64,000 nt of DNA from Candidatus Uhrbacteria bacterium (GCA_018664485.1 JABJOE010000007.1:124001-188000); one strand, 5' to 3'; shown: positions 16,257-25,553, counted from the first letter of the stretch. The notes: generated from the letters alone by a model not told the origin. Numbers and translations: made by a program.

Positions 16257-18170
16257 ATGGCACAAGTAATAGGTGCACGCGAGACTAAAAAACTCCCAAG
16301 CAAAGAACAAATCAAATACCTCCCTCTTCTACTTTCAAAGCGTGAACGAATCATCGCGAGTGTAGCGATCATTATAATAATCGTCGCGAGCGTTTTCCTT
16401 GTTCGTCACCTTATAAATGCACAACGCGTAACTATCCCTGCAGTGGGTGGTGAATATACCGAAGGAGTCGTTGGATCTCCTCAATTGATCAACCCTCTCT
16501 ATACAGGTATCAGTGATGTCGACGCAGATTTGGCTCGCCTCGTGTACAGTGGACTGATGACCTTTGACGCTAACGAAGGACTCACAACAGACCTAGCAGA
16601 ATCCTACGAAATTTCAGAGGATGGCACACAATACACTTTCACACTACGAAATGACGCTCGTTGGCACGATGGTCAACGTGTTCAGGCTGACGATATTATC
16701 TTTACTATAAGTGCGATGCAGAACATGGACTACCGCAGTCCACTTGAAGCACATTTTCAAGACGTAATCGTAGAACAGATTGACGATCGATCTGTACGCT
16801 TCACAATTGACGAACCTTTCGCCCCATTTATCTCTTACCTCACAGTAGGTATTCTTCCGTCACATATTTGGCAGGAGATTCCGGCGGTAAACGCTACTTT
16901 AACCGAGCTCAATACAAAACCGATTGGTTCTGGACCTTATCAGTTTGAAAAATTAGTAAAAGACTCTAAGGGATCCGTCATTAGCTACTCCCTGACACGG
17001 CATGATGGATATCACGGCGAGTCACCTTATCTTGAAACGATAACTTTCAAGTTCTACCCAAGTAATGAAGCTGCTTTGGACGCTTTGCGAAACCACAACA
17101 TCCAAGGTGTCGGTTTTGTACCTGCGCCTCTCGTTGATGAGCTACAAGAAGATGTAAACGGAACACTCGTAACTCCAGGGATGACTCAGTACACTGCCGC
17201 GTTTTTCAATCTAGACGAAGATATACTCTCAGATGAAGACGTTCGAGAGGCTCTAGTTCATGCAACGGATACACAAACTATCATTGATGAAGCGTTATTT
17301 GGATATGGCGCACAAATCAATTCATTCCTAGTTTCCGGAATGCTTGGTGAACATCCTGACCTTGAATCTGTATCCTACGATGTATCTGCAGCTCAAGAAT
17401 TACTGGTAAGTGCCGGATGGACCCTACCTTCTGAGGAAGCTGTTGAGGAAGTCGTAGAAGAAGCAGTCGAAGAAACTGCGGATGAATCGTCAGACGAAGC
17501 TGATATTTTAGATAGCGCAGAGACTACTGACGATATTTCCGACGAAGAGGTACTCGCAGAAGATATCGTAGAAGAAGACGTAGTGGTGGAAGAAGAAACT
17601 CCAGCAGAACCTGTTGAAGTGTCTACAATTCGAGAAAAGAACGGTACAGCCCTATCACTTGAGCTCGTTACTTTAAACACCCCAGAGCTTGTTGCAGTAT
17701 CTGAGTTACTGAAAGCCCAGTGGCTTGAAATTGGTGTGCAAGTCGATGTTAAAACAGTCGACAGCAGTACACTTCATTCAGATATTCTGAAAAATCGATC
17801 TTACGACATCTTACTTTCAGGTGAGCTCTATAGAATCGATCCAGATCTCTATGCTTTCTGGCACTCTTCACAAACTAGTTACCCTGGGCTGAACTTGTCA
17901 GGCTACGAGAATTCGAGCGTCGATGAATTGATATTGCAGGCCCGCACCAGCACAGATGAAGTAGAGCGTGCCGACCTTTACCGTGAGATTCAGGAAAACG
18001 TTCTTGCCGATACACCTGCTGTATTCCTATACCAACCTCTGTATACATACTTCGTATCTGATGAGCTTCAGGGCGTTGAGCTCTCGACTGTAGTCAGTCC
18101 ATCAGACCGTTTCTCACAAGTAAATGAGTGGTATATAAAGACCCGAAAGGTTCTTCGAGTGAACGAATAA
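16257..18170 (+). CDS. Membrane-anchored family 5 peptide/solute-binding protein
   Basis: 637 residues from ATG 16257. One N-terminal membrane helix (residues ~33-52) then an SBP_bac_5 (OppA/DppA-like) domain: GTLNPL-type start INPLYTGISDVDADLARLVYSGLMTFD, TFTLRNDARWHDGQRVQADDIIFTI, KPIGSGPYQF, and the usual C-terminal YDILLSGE...DPDLYAFWHSSQ region. An acidic low-complexity insert of about 60 residues (residues ~390-450, Glu/Val/Ser) splits the C-terminal lobe. The frame is open upstream to about 16138 and encodes a basic, protein-like stretch (KIEHLSKRLTSRWRKFSNR), so the true start may be a non-AUG codon such as CTG 16149. No permease genes are nearby. It probably binds extracellular peptides. 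Confidence 0.85.
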   Translation: MAQVIGARETKKLPSKEQIKYLPLLLSKRERIIASVAIIIIIVASVFLVRHLINAQRVTIPAVGGEYTEGVVGSPQLINPLYTGISDVDADLARLVYSGLMTFDANEGLTTDLAESYEISEDGTQYTFTLRNDARWHDGQRVQADDIIFTISAMQNMDYRSPLEAHFQDVIVEQIDDRSVRFTIDEPFAPFISYLTVGILPSHIWQEIPAVNATLTELNTKPIGSGPYQFEKLVKDSKGSVISYSLTRHDGYHGESPYLETITFKFYPSNEAALDALRNHNIQGVGFVPAPLVDELQEDVNGTLVTPGMTQYTAAFFNLDEDILSDEDVREALVHATDTQTIIDEALFGYGAQINSFLVSGMLGEHPDLESVSYDVSAAQELLVSAGWTLPSEEAVEEVVEEAVEETADESSDEADILDSAETTDDISDEEVLAEDIVEEDVVVEEETPAEPVEVSTIREKNGTALSLELVTLNTPELVAVSELLKAQWLEIGVQVDVKTVDSSTLHSDILKNRSYDILLSGELYRIDPDLYAFWHSSQTSYPGLNLSGYENSSVDELILQARTSTDEVERADLYREIQENVLADTPAVFLYQPLYTYFVSDELQGVELSTVVSPSDRFSQVNEWYIKTRKVLRVNE

Positions 18171-18217
18171 TTAACCTATAAATAAAGGCTAAACGCATCA
18201 AAAGTAGCCCAGAGAGG

Positions 18218-18246
18218 TTGACAGCAAAGGCTATATATGGTAGAGT
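18218..18246 (+). promoter_or_regulatory. Promoter of the non-coding region before RNase J
   Basis: TTGACA, 17 nt, TAGAGT, identical boxes and spacing to the secG promoter. Start expected near 18253. Confidence 0.65.
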
Positions 18247-18252
18247 GAGTTC

Positions 18253-18820
18253 TTCTACAAACGTTACCGATATCGTTTTTACAGAAAGAAGTAGCTTTAC
18301 AGATACGACCCTTCACAATATTAAAAAGAATATACATTCACCACCACGTTTTTATATTCATGGAAATATTTCTGTGATGACCGACGATTGAAGCCTAAGC
18401 TAAAGCACAAAGTAACACTTAGACCACAACCGGCGATCACCACCTCTTACCTCTCAAGTTCTTGTATGATACGGTTCGCAGAGAGTACAGAGAAACGACG
18501 AAAGTTTACAACAGACATGAGAATTCGACTTATTAGATTTTGGAATTACTGCATGAATACACTGTAAATACCAGTCGTGATGGATTTCATCACTGGAATC
18601 CATTCGACTGATTATAGACGTCAAAGCGACAACACATCTTCCGAAGTTTCATTACCAATTAGGCGTATAGATGACCGAGAGAAAGCACATTATGGTGCCC
18701 TACGCTCTTTATCATCGACAGCGCCCAAATAGTTTCTAAAACTTTTTGAAAATTGAAACGTCGTACTGATTTCTAAATATTTAGTTCATAAGTCAATAGA
18801 TAACGAAGGTCGAGCAACGC
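18253..18820 (+). ncRNA. Candidate structured RNA or long leader of RNase J
   Basis: About 570 nt without a credible ORF on either strand, behind a good promoter. Pairings visible: GTGATGACCG near 18375 with CGGCGATCAC near 18430, and CAGTCG..ATGGATT with AATCCAT.CGACTG (about 18572-18610). An alternative GTGATG/CATCAC hairpin overlaps the second. It could be an independent RNA or a regulatory 5' leader of the RNase J gene; it does not match tmRNA, SRP or RNase P RNA. Confidence 0.45.
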
Positions 18821-18868
18821 TTGACCGGCACTCGCATAGCGGCCGTGACAGGGCCCTATCTGAGGCGA

Positions 18869-20827
18869 ATGAATAATATTCGAGCCGGATCCAAGTACTT
18901 GCAATGGCCCCCAACACATATGGTGCAAAAAAGACGTACCACGACGCATAGCAATTCACGCAATCGTCGTCATATTAAAAAAAGTTCAGGTAGCCCAGCA
19001 AAACCTCGAACAAGCAGCGTAGCTAAAGCTGGAACAACTAGTAAGGCGAAAGCTGCAACGAAGCGTCCAACTACCGCTCGCTCAACTTCTGCGCGTTCAA
19101 GCGGACGACCGCATACCAAGTCGAAAACAACAACGTACAAAACTCCATCAGGAGATTCTGTTCGAGTGATTGTACTTGGAGGCCTCGAAGAGGTCGGTCG
19201 TAACTGTACCCTCATTGAGTACAAGAACGACATTATTATAATCGACATGGGACTCGAGTTCCCAGAAGAAAACATGCCTGGAGTTGATTACATCATCCCA
19301 GACATGACATACCTCAAGGGCAAAGAAAAGAATGTCCGAGGAGTTATTATCACCCATGGTCACTACGACCATATCGGGGCAATCCCCCACACTATTCCAA
19401 ACATCGGGAACCCACCAGTATATGCGCTTCCGATTGCAGCTGGAATTATCAAAAAACGTCAGACAGACTTTAAAACTCCTGCAATCAATCTTAAGCAAAT
19501 TACAATTGCTGACGAGTTGCAGCTTGGTGTATTTAAAGTTCATTTCTTCCACATCAACCACAACATTCCAGACTCAGCCGGAATCGTGATCGAAACTCCT
19601 ATGGGAACGATCTGTCACACCGGTGACTGGAAGTTTGATTACCACCCTGTTGGAACTGAACCGTCTGATTTCCACAAGATCGCGCGCGTTGGTGAAGCTG
19701 GAGTTGCCCTACTTATGGGAGACTCTACAAATGCCTGCATGCCAGGACACCAAACATCAGAGCGTGTTATTGGTGAGGAAATTAAGGGTATTCTGGAGCG
19801 TGCAAAGGGACGAGTAATCGTCGGAACCTTCGCGTCTCTACTTTCACGAGTGAAGCAGATTATTGAAATCTCAGAAACTCTAGGGCGTAAAGTTGCGCTA
19901 GACGGATACTCGATGAAAGCCAACGTTGAAATCGCTCGAGAACTTGGATTCATCCACGTGAGCGACAAAACAATGATCACAACAGATCAAATTAAAAACT
20001 ATTCTGACGACAAAGTTACAGTTATCTGTACTGGAGCTCAGGGAGAAAAACGTGCAGCACTTTCACGAATTGCAACCGATGAACATCGTTCAATCCGCAT
20101 GAAGCCGACTGACACTGTAATCTTCTCAAGTTCTGTTATTCCAGGTAACGAAGCTTCTGTTCAGCGACTGAAAGATACTTTCTACCGCAAACGAGCAACT
20201 GTGATCCATAAAGACATCATGGACGTTCACGCAGGTGGACATGCAAAGCAAGAGGATATTAAGCTCATGCTTTCGCTCTTCAAACCTACGTACTACATGC
20301 CAATTGAGGGGAACCACTTCCTACTACGTGAAAACGCAGAGGTCGCCTACTCAATGGGGTGGAAAGAAAAGAACGTTCTCGTTGCCGACAATGGTCAGGT
20401 GATCACTCTGTCAAAAGACAAGCGATCCGGAGAGCCTATCGTCAACATGACAAAAGAAAAGGTACCTACAAATTACGTCTTCGTTGACGGACTAGGTGTA
20501 GGAGATGTGTCTGAAGTTGTGTTGCGAGATCGTCGAGCGATGTCAGAGGACGGAATGATCGTAGCGATTTTCCAGATCGAGAAAAAGACTGGAAAGCTAG
20601 TCGGTAATCCAGACCTTGTGAGTCGAGGATTCATTTACATGAAAGAAAACCGAAAGCTTATCGGTGCTGCAATGACTGTAGTCCGAAAAGCTGTGGCTGA
20701 TAGCGATCCTAAATCCGCAGCAGATCCACATTACATCAAGGGAAATGTGCGAGATGCTCTTGGAAAATTCCTATACAAACAAACTGAGCGTCGACCTATG
20801 ATCCTCCCTGTGATGATTGAGGTGTAG
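18869..20827 (+). CDS. rnj: Ribonuclease J
   Basis: About 652 residues: metallo-beta-lactamase/beta-CASP RNase with HGHYDHIGA (HxHxDH) metal site, GDWKFDYHP and a C-terminal RNase J domain. Processes and degrades mRNA from the 5' end and internally. A Lys/Arg/Ser/Thr-rich N-terminal tail of ~90 residues (KRPTTARSTSARSSGRPHTKSK) precedes the enzyme and is probably a flexible RNA-binding extension. ATG 18869 has GAGG upstream; ATG 18920 is an alternative. The frame is open upstream to a TTG at 18821. Preceded by the long non-coding region and followed immediately by a palindrome. Confidence 0.93.
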   Translation: MNNIRAGSKYLQWPPTHMVQKRRTTTHSNSRNRRHIKKSSGSPAKPRTSSVAKAGTTSKAKAATKRPTTARSTSARSSGRPHTKSKTTTYKTPSGDSVRVIVLGGLEEVGRNCTLIEYKNDIIIIDMGLEFPEENMPGVDYIIPDMTYLKGKEKNVRGVIITHGHYDHIGAIPHTIPNIGNPPVYALPIAAGIIKKRQTDFKTPAINLKQITIADELQLGVFKVHFFHINHNIPDSAGIVIETPMGTICHTGDWKFDYHPVGTEPSDFHKIARVGEAGVALLMGDSTNACMPGHQTSERVIGEEIKGILERAKGRVIVGTFASLLSRVKQIIEISETLGRKVALDGYSMKANVEIARELGFIHVSDKTMITTDQIKNYSDDKVTVICTGAQGEKRAALSRIATDEHRSIRMKPTDTVIFSSSVIPGNEASVQRLKDTFYRKRATVIHKDIMDVHAGGHAKQEDIKLMLSLFKPTYYMPIEGNHFLLRENAEVAYSMGWKEKNVLVADNGQVITLSKDKRSGEPIVNMTKEKVPTNYVFVDGLGVGDVSEVVLRDRRAMSEDGMIVAIFQIEKKTGKLVGNPDLVSRGFIYMKENRKLIGAAMTVVRKAVADSDPKSAADPHYIKGNVRDALGKFLYKQTERRPMILPVMIEV

Positions 20828-20829
20828 GG

Positions 20830-20992
20830 AGATCTCTTCAGCCAACCGTTGTCCCTACTTCATTTAACCCCTGTCTGGCTACAGCTCGCCCATGACTCGT
20901 TGCCTTAGATCCACTAAGACTCCTCGTCCTGAACGCGCTTCGCCAACGACAGTCGTTAAATGACTACGAAACATGGACGATCGGAGAGATCT
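20830..20992 (+). repeat. Long imperfect palindrome, CGTAC-tip family, CTTAG variant
   Basis: Outer arms AGATCTCT (20830-20837) and AGAGATCT (20985-20992), then CATTTAAC against GTTAAATG. Tip: CTTAG, ATCCA, CTAAG (20904-20918): both stem halves changed together relative to CGTAC/GTACG. Flanks CTCGTTGC and ACTCCTCGTC fit the family. Starts 2 nt after the RNase J stop, so it is the 3' UTR. Confidence 0.78.
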
Positions 20993-21038
20993 GGACGAAA
21001 AGATCGAAATAACTAGGTATATCGCCTGCCAAACTACC

Positions 21039-21064
21039 GCCGAAAGGCGGTTTTTTGGTATACT
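21039..21064 (+). terminator. Terminator fused to an extended -10 promoter
   Basis: ACCGCC, GAAA, GGCGGT followed by TTTTTTGG ends upstream transcription. The next bases form an extended -10 (TGGTATACT, ending at 21064) that would start the trpS transcript near 21071. Confidence 0.75.
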
Positions 21065-21101
21065 CTCTCCACGGAAAGAAATAGTCCCTAGGGCTGATCT
21101 C

Positions 21102-21200
21102 ATTTGAGGCTAGTTCTAGGCGCGGGGGAAACGACAAGGAGCCGTACTCAAGTGTACGGTGACGAGTCGTGGGGCCCCGCAACACAGAAATAGCCCAAAT
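21102..21200 (-). repeat. Long imperfect palindrome, CGTAC-tip family, in the trpS leader
   Basis: Outer arms ATTTGAGGCTA (21102-21112) and TAGCCCAAAT (21191-21200), inner GCGGGG/CCCCGC and ACGAC/GTCGT. Tip CCGTAC/GTACGG (21142-21159). The conserved internal loop reads in consensus on the minus strand (TCGTCA and CTCCTT). It sits within the presumed 150-nt leader of trpS. Confidence 0.75.
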
Positions 21201-21221
21201 GAATAAGTCCTAGAAAGATAT

Positions 21222-22202
21222 ATGCGAGTACTTACTGGAATACAGCCAACAAACTTTCTTCACATTGGAAACCTCTTTGGTGCGCTTCGGCCAGCCATCG
21301 ATCTTCAACGTGAAAATGATCTCTTCATGATGATCGCCGACTATCATGCGATTACAGCAGAGCATGATCCAGTCAAACTTCATGACAACATCCTCTTCAC
21401 TGCAGCGTCCTACATTGCAGCTGGAATTGACCCTACAAAGACAGTTCTCTTTCAGCAATCTCAAATCCCAGCACATACTGAATTGGGATGGGTTCTTCAA
21501 ACCGTTGCGCGAATGGGTGAGGCGAAACGCATGACTCAGTTTAAAGATAAATCTGGATCCAACGAAGATAAGGTGTCTGTCGGGCTCTTCACCTACCCTA
21601 CCCTCATGGCTGCCGACATTCTTCTCTATGATGCAGAGAGCGTTCCAGTTGGAGATGACCAGAAACAACATATTGAATTTACACGAGACTTAGCACAACG
21701 TTTTAACCGTGATTTTGGTGACACTTTCGTCGTTCCAGAACCTATGATTCGAAAACATGGTGCTCGACTGAAGTCACTTACAGAGCCTGAAAAGAAAATG
21801 AGCAAGAGTGCACCAAGTGCTAAGAGCTACATATCTCTTACTGACGATCCAGATATCATCGCAAAAAAAGTACGGAGTGCTACAACGGATTCAGAACCCG
21901 GCATGACCTTCTCAAAAGATCGACCAGGTCTTCACAACCTCCTTACAATTTTAAGCTTAATCGAAGACGCACCTGGCGACGAACTCGCTAGCCGTTACGA
22001 TGGCATGGGCACAAAAGCACTAAAAGATGACCTTACAGAACGTCTCGTAGAGCATCTTCGACCAATTTCCAAAGAGGCCCAAAATCTCGTAGACAATAAA
22101 GACGAGCTAATCCGAGTGATTGCGAACGGAACTGCAGCGGCCGCGAAAGTAGCAAATGCCAAGATCGCAGAGGTCAGAGAGCGAATTGGAGTCGCCTTGT
22201 AG
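21222..22202 (+). CDS. trpS: Tryptophanyl-tRNA synthetase
   Basis: 326 residues, class Ic synthetase charging tRNA-Trp. PTNFLHIGN is the HIGH box at residues ~9-17, KKMSKSAPSAK the KMSKS loop, and GDDQKQHIEFTRDLAQRFN the conserved middle. Standard length. A promoter (TATACT at 21059) and a ~150-nt structured leader precede it. One short GTG-initiated frame in the leader includes a single Trp codon, too weak to claim attenuation. The next gene has its own promoter, so trpS is probably monocistronic. Confidence 0.97.
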   Translation: MRVLTGIQPTNFLHIGNLFGALRPAIDLQRENDLFMMIADYHAITAEHDPVKLHDNILFTAASYIAAGIDPTKTVLFQQSQIPAHTELGWVLQTVARMGEAKRMTQFKDKSGSNEDKVSVGLFTYPTLMAADILLYDAESVPVGDDQKQHIEFTRDLAQRFNRDFGDTFVVPEPMIRKHGARLKSLTEPEKKMSKSAPSAKSYISLTDDPDIIAKKVRSATTDSEPGMTFSKDRPGLHNLLTILSLIEDAPGDELASRYDGMGTKALKDDLTERLVEHLRPISKEAQNLVDNKDELIRVIANGTAAAAKVANAKIAEVRERIGVAL

Positions 22203-22225
22203 GACTCAAAACCGTTAACCTTCGA

Positions 22226-22254
22226 TTGACAAACAGCGCCAGACATGATAGTCT
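22226..22254 (+). promoter_or_regulatory. Promoter of the 22327-23124 orphan
   Basis: TTGACA, 17 nt, TAGTCT; leader of about 65 nt to the ATG. Confidence 0.7.
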
Positions 22255-22326
22255 CGCGCTGTCTTGCTATCCGCTCGACATCACTGTTCGCTGAGAGAAA
22301 AACCCTGAGACTGAGGCTCTTTACTG

Positions 22327-23124
22327 ATGACTACCGCCCCCTGGAAAACAACGCTGCTCGCGCGCCACATTGACGCCGAAACAGCTCACCGCACTGCCAT
22401 TGAAGACATGTTGACTGCCGCTCCCGACCAGATGACGAGCGATCGCATCCATATCGTGGATCGCTTGATCTCCTGGATCAAGGCAGACGCCAAGACCCTC
22501 CCAATCGCGGGCGCGGTCACCAGACTGCTGGCATTCAGCACCCACCGCTACACCGAACTTCGCTGGCAAGTGATCGATCAGATTCCCCAGGGTGACATCC
22601 CAACCCTGCGTGACATGATCACCACCCTGCCCGGCCCCCTGCGCGCAGGGGTGTTCACCACGAAAGACATCGAGGCCGCCCGCATCAGCGTGCTCGCCGA
22701 ACATGTCCTCACTTCGGCCAATGGCGACTGGGACCTCTTCTGCCGACTGACCCAGACGAACGGCTTCGACAGCCCAGAACAGGCCTGGAAAATGGTTCCT
22801 GTGGACCAACGCGTGGATTTCGTCAACGGCGGGAAGCGGCGCATGCTCGAGGCTGCCAGAAAGGGCGCTCAGTTCTTCAGCGGCGGACCATCTGCCAACG
22901 CGGAGTTCTGGAATCGTCTGCTCGCGCAGGTCCAAAACCTCGACTTCCCAACCTGGGAGCACTTCTGCAATGCTGTGCCTTCGCACACGCACACTACGCT
23001 CGGTATCTCTGCGACTACTGCAGCACCAAACAAGCGTCGCGAACCCATCACGATTGATTCCGACGACGTCTTCGTCGAGGCTTCTACCGTGTCTGGTGAC
23101 AGCTCCATTGCCGACTGGCGATGA
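22327..23124 (+). CDS. GC-rich orphan protein, helical
   Basis: 265 residues, no recognised family. The first ~200 residues look all-helical with repeated amphipathic segments (HRTAIEDMLTAAPDQM, VDRLISWIKADAKTLPIAGAVTRLLAF), reminiscent of HEAT-like or other helical repeats but without a convincing repeat. The last 50 are Ser/Thr-rich and acidic. No signal peptide. Codon use is strongly GC-biased (GCC, CTG, CGC) compared with trpS and the sugar transferase on either side. Own promoter and a GC-rich hairpin after the stop (23181-23212). Probably an accessory gene gained by transfer. Confidence 0.65.
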   Translation: MTTAPWKTTLLARHIDAETAHRTAIEDMLTAAPDQMTSDRIHIVDRLISWIKADAKTLPIAGAVTRLLAFSTHRYTELRWQVIDQIPQGDIPTLRDMITTLPGPLRAGVFTTKDIEAARISVLAEHVLTSANGDWDLFCRLTQTNGFDSPEQAWKMVPVDQRVDFVNGGKRRMLEAARKGAQFFSGGPSANAEFWNRLLAQVQNLDFPTWEHFCNAVPSHTHTTLGISATTAAPNKRREPITIDSDDVFVEASTVSGDSSIADWR

Positions 23125-23180
23125 TCTGCACTAGCAAAACTCGGACTACATAACTTAAACCTAAGTCATGCAGTCGACCC

Positions 23181-23212
23181 TATCCCTGCCCCGGTACGCC
23201 GGCGGTGGGGAT
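23181..23212 (+). terminator. GC-rich hairpin after the orphan gene
   Basis: ATCCC and GCC pair with GGC and GGGAT around a CCGG-rich tip; no T-run follows, so termination efficiency is uncertain. Confidence 0.5.
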
Positions 23213-23346
23213 ATTGTGCATCTAGATGGCATTCATTCAATCCCCAACGTGTGTTCATAAGAAATTACAACCGAGAACATCTAGGGCTAATATCCGGCAA
23301 ATAATATAATCATCCACCCTAGCCGCAATCGTAGGGTTTCTTCAAT

Positions 23347-23496
23347 AAAAAGCTTCCGATGTTTGTTGAAGAATATTTGGCAGAAATATCGATTAACGAA
23401 ACCGCCTCCGTTGCATCCGCCGTAATATAACAACGGACGATCGGTTTTGTCGTTATTTCTGACGAATACATTCCTTCGACAAACGAGGCGCTTTTT
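23347..23496 (+). repeat. Long imperfect palindrome upstream of rnpB
   Basis: AAAAAGC (23347-23353) pairs with GCTTTTT (23490-23496), then GTTTGT/ACAAAC and GAAGAAT/ATTCCTTC, then AGAAATA/TATTTCT with AACGAAACCG/CGGTTTTG, and a CCGTTG/CAACGG tip. A-run and T-run flank it, so it may act as a bidirectional terminator. It lacks the CGTAC-type core. The rest of 23213-23518 shows no gene. Confidence 0.65.
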
Positions 23497-23518
23497 ACTT
23501 GAAGGAACCCGTAGATCA

Positions 23519-23547
23519 TTGACAAAGGCTTAATTACGTGATAGCAT
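23519..23547 (+). promoter_or_regulatory. Promoter of rnpB
   Basis: TTGACA, 17 nt, TAGCAT; start near 23554. Confidence 0.75.
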
Positions 23548-23553
23548 TCGGAC

Positions 23554-24016
23554 GTTCGGGATACGAGACAGTCGCCCTGCGCCCAGCGCTCAGGGAGGAA
23601 AGTCCGAACACCGCGTAGGCAGCAATGTTTACGGATACAGAACGTCGCTAACGGCGACCGGGATATAGCATTATCAAACGAGGAATGAATTCGTTCTTTC
23701 CTCGAGCCATGAATTTAGGTTCACGGCCACACCAATGTAAACCTAGGGAAAGTGCCACAGAGACAATACTAGTTTGGCTCCGGTCAAACAAAAGGTGAAA
23801 AGTGATTTGAGGTTTGAGATCAGATGATCTAGGTAACTGTTACCAACAAGCCACATTTCTCGCCCCACGGTGACGTGGTGGCGTGGTAAACCCGTTCTGG
23901 TGCAAGAGCAAGTTTGGTAGCTCGCTCGACCGGCATAGCAATATGTCGGCTAGATAGATGACTGTCGCCTCGCAAGAGGATACAGAATTCGGCTTACAAG
24001 TCTCCCGACGAACATC
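23554..24016 (+). ncRNA. rnpB: RNase P RNA
   Basis: The catalytic RNA that trims tRNA 5' leaders. Conserved elements are read directly: GAGGAAAGTCCGAACA (CR I) near 23595, GGGAAAGTGCCACAGAGA (CR II/III) near 23746, AAACCCGTTCTGGTGCAAGA (CR IV area) near 23889, and AGATAGATGACTGTCGCC with ACAGAATTCGGCTTACA (CR V) near the 3' end. P1 pairs GTTCG with CGAAC. About 460 nt, slightly long but bacterial type A-like. Own promoter and terminator. Ends are approximate to about 5 nt. Confidence 0.96.
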
Positions 24017-24019
24017 AAG

Positions 24020-24047
24020 AACGATTCGCTAACGCGAGTCGTTTTTG
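24020..24047 (+). terminator. rnpB terminator
   Basis: AACGATTCGC pairs with GCGAGTCGTT, then TTTTG. Confidence 0.85.
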
Positions 24048-24075
24048 TTTGAATAATGCGCTATAATCCCCTCAT

Positions 24076-25476
24076 ATGAATAGAGCAAATCTCTTTTTCA
24101 CAGCCGTTCTTGTACCGCTAGATTTTATTACCCTCATAGCGGCAGCAACGGCAGCTTATAGCCTTCGTTTCTCAGAATCGATCCAGGGCATTCGGCCGAT
24201 TATATTCGAGCTTTCTTTTCAGCAATATTTCGATGCTGCAATATCGTTTTCTCTAGTATGGCTTTTGATCTTTGCACTTGCAGGCCTTTACGCTGTCCGC
24301 CCACATCGACTCGCGGTTGAAGCGACTCGTGTACTACTTGCCTGCTCCGCCGGAATCGCGGTTGTGCTCGCCATCGCCTTTTTCTCACGCGAATTATTCG
24401 ACTCACGTTTCATCGTAATTGCCGTATGGGTCCTTGCAGTTATATTTATTGTTATTGAAAGGCTTCTGGTGCGTGCAATCCAGCGATCACTTCGACGATA
24501 CGGAATCGGCATGCAGCGCGTTTTGATAATTGGTAAAACAAAATCCGGTCAGGCCCTTCGAAAATATTTTGAAGCGTATCCTCGTCTTGGCTATGAAGTC
24601 ATCGGACATGCTGCACTATTCAACGAATCAACAAAAGACAAAATCCTTGCTCTAAAAAAGCGTGAAATGGTCGACATGGTCCTTCTTGCAAACGGGGACG
24701 CTGATCGAAAAGAGGTACAAGAGATTAAAACTTTTACAGATATTGAACATCTCGGATTCTTATATTCTGCGGAGCTCGTTCCAGGATCTGGAGCGCGGCC
24801 AATCGTCCATACACTTGCAGGGCAACCCGTAATTGAAATCCCAAAAACACCACTAGATGGTTGGGGCGCTATCTACAAGCGTGCTTTCGATATTATCGTC
24901 TCACTTATTTTGATAATTTTGACACTGCCAATCCAACTTATCGCAGCAATTGCGATTATCATTGAAAATCCAGGCCCTATTTTGTTTGTACATAAACGAG
25001 TTGGCCAAGGTGGCCGGATCTACAACCATGCTAAGTTCCGGTCAATGATTAAAGATGCCCACAAATATCGCTTCGATCCTGATTTTATAAAGAAATACGG
25101 AAATGAACGTGAGGGCACTCCCCTTTTTAAACTTGAGCATGATCCACGAATAACACGCGTCGGTGCGATAATGCGAAAACTCTCCATCGATGAAATCCCT
25201 GAATTCTACATGGTACTTTTTGGAAAGATGAGCTTGATCGGACCACGACCTCATCTCCCTGGAGAGGTAGAACAATACAAGGATCAACATAAACGAGTCC
25301 TTACAATCAAACCCGGCATTACAGGTATGGCACAGGTCGGAGGGCGTGCTGACTTAAACTTCGACGAAGAAGTTCGGCTCGATATGCACTACATTGAAAA
25401 CTGGAGCCCTTGGCTCGATCTCGTTATCCTTATAAAAACACCACTAGTCGTATTTTTTGGAAGAGGCGCGTACTGA
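24076..25476 (+). CDS. Polyprenyl-phosphate sugar-1-phosphate transferase (WcaJ/RfbP type)
   Basis: 466 residues. About five N-terminal membrane helices, a Rossmann-like middle domain (RVLIIGKTKSGQAL), and a C-terminal Bac_transf domain: KRAFDIIVSL helix, GPILFVHKRVGQGG, KFRSM, LSIDEIPEFYMVLFGKMSLIGPRP, KPGITGMAQVGGR. Transfers the first sugar-phosphate to undecaprenyl phosphate, starting assembly of a surface polysaccharide. The three glycosyltransferases at 28.5-32.6 kb likely extend it. TATAAT at 24062-24067 ends 8 nt before ATG 24076, so it is probably leaderless. A terminator follows directly. Confidence 0.93.
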   Translation: MNRANLFFTAVLVPLDFITLIAAATAAYSLRFSESIQGIRPIIFELSFQQYFDAAISFSLVWLLIFALAGLYAVRPHRLAVEATRVLLACSAGIAVVLAIAFFSRELFDSRFIVIAVWVLAVIFIVIERLLVRAIQRSLRRYGIGMQRVLIIGKTKSGQALRKYFEAYPRLGYEVIGHAALFNESTKDKILALKKREMVDMVLLANGDADRKEVQEIKTFTDIEHLGFLYSAELVPGSGARPIVHTLAGQPVIEIPKTPLDGWGAIYKRAFDIIVSLILIILTLPIQLIAAIAIIIENPGPILFVHKRVGQGGRIYNHAKFRSMIKDAHKYRFDPDFIKKYGNEREGTPLFKLEHDPRITRVGAIMRKLSIDEIPEFYMVLFGKMSLIGPRPHLPGEVEQYKDQHKRVLTIKPGITGMAQVGGRADLNFDEEVRLDMHYIENWSPWLDLVILIKTPLVVFFGRGAY

Positions 25477-25498
25477 CAAAAACCAATAAGATGCAACG

Positions 25499-25530
25499 AC
25501 ACCCGTCGGATCGAGGTCCAACGGGTGTTT
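25499..25530 (+). terminator. Terminator of the sugar transferase gene
   Basis: ACACCCGT/ACGGGTGT stem, loop 14 nt, then TTTAAG; the convergent orphan ends just beyond. Confidence 0.75.
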
Positions 25531-25553
25531 AAGTTCTAGGAAGATCAGCAAGC

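Noticed and set aside
18253..18820. tmRNA, SRP RNA or 6S RNA in the gap before RNase J
   Set aside because: No tRNA-like end, no SRP GGAAGCAGC-type loop and no 6S-like single central bubble.
21071..21221. Trp leader peptide attenuator or T-box before trpS
   Set aside because: The leader is structured, but the only candidate frame (GTG start) has a single Trp codon, there is no terminator close to the ATG and no T-box sequence.
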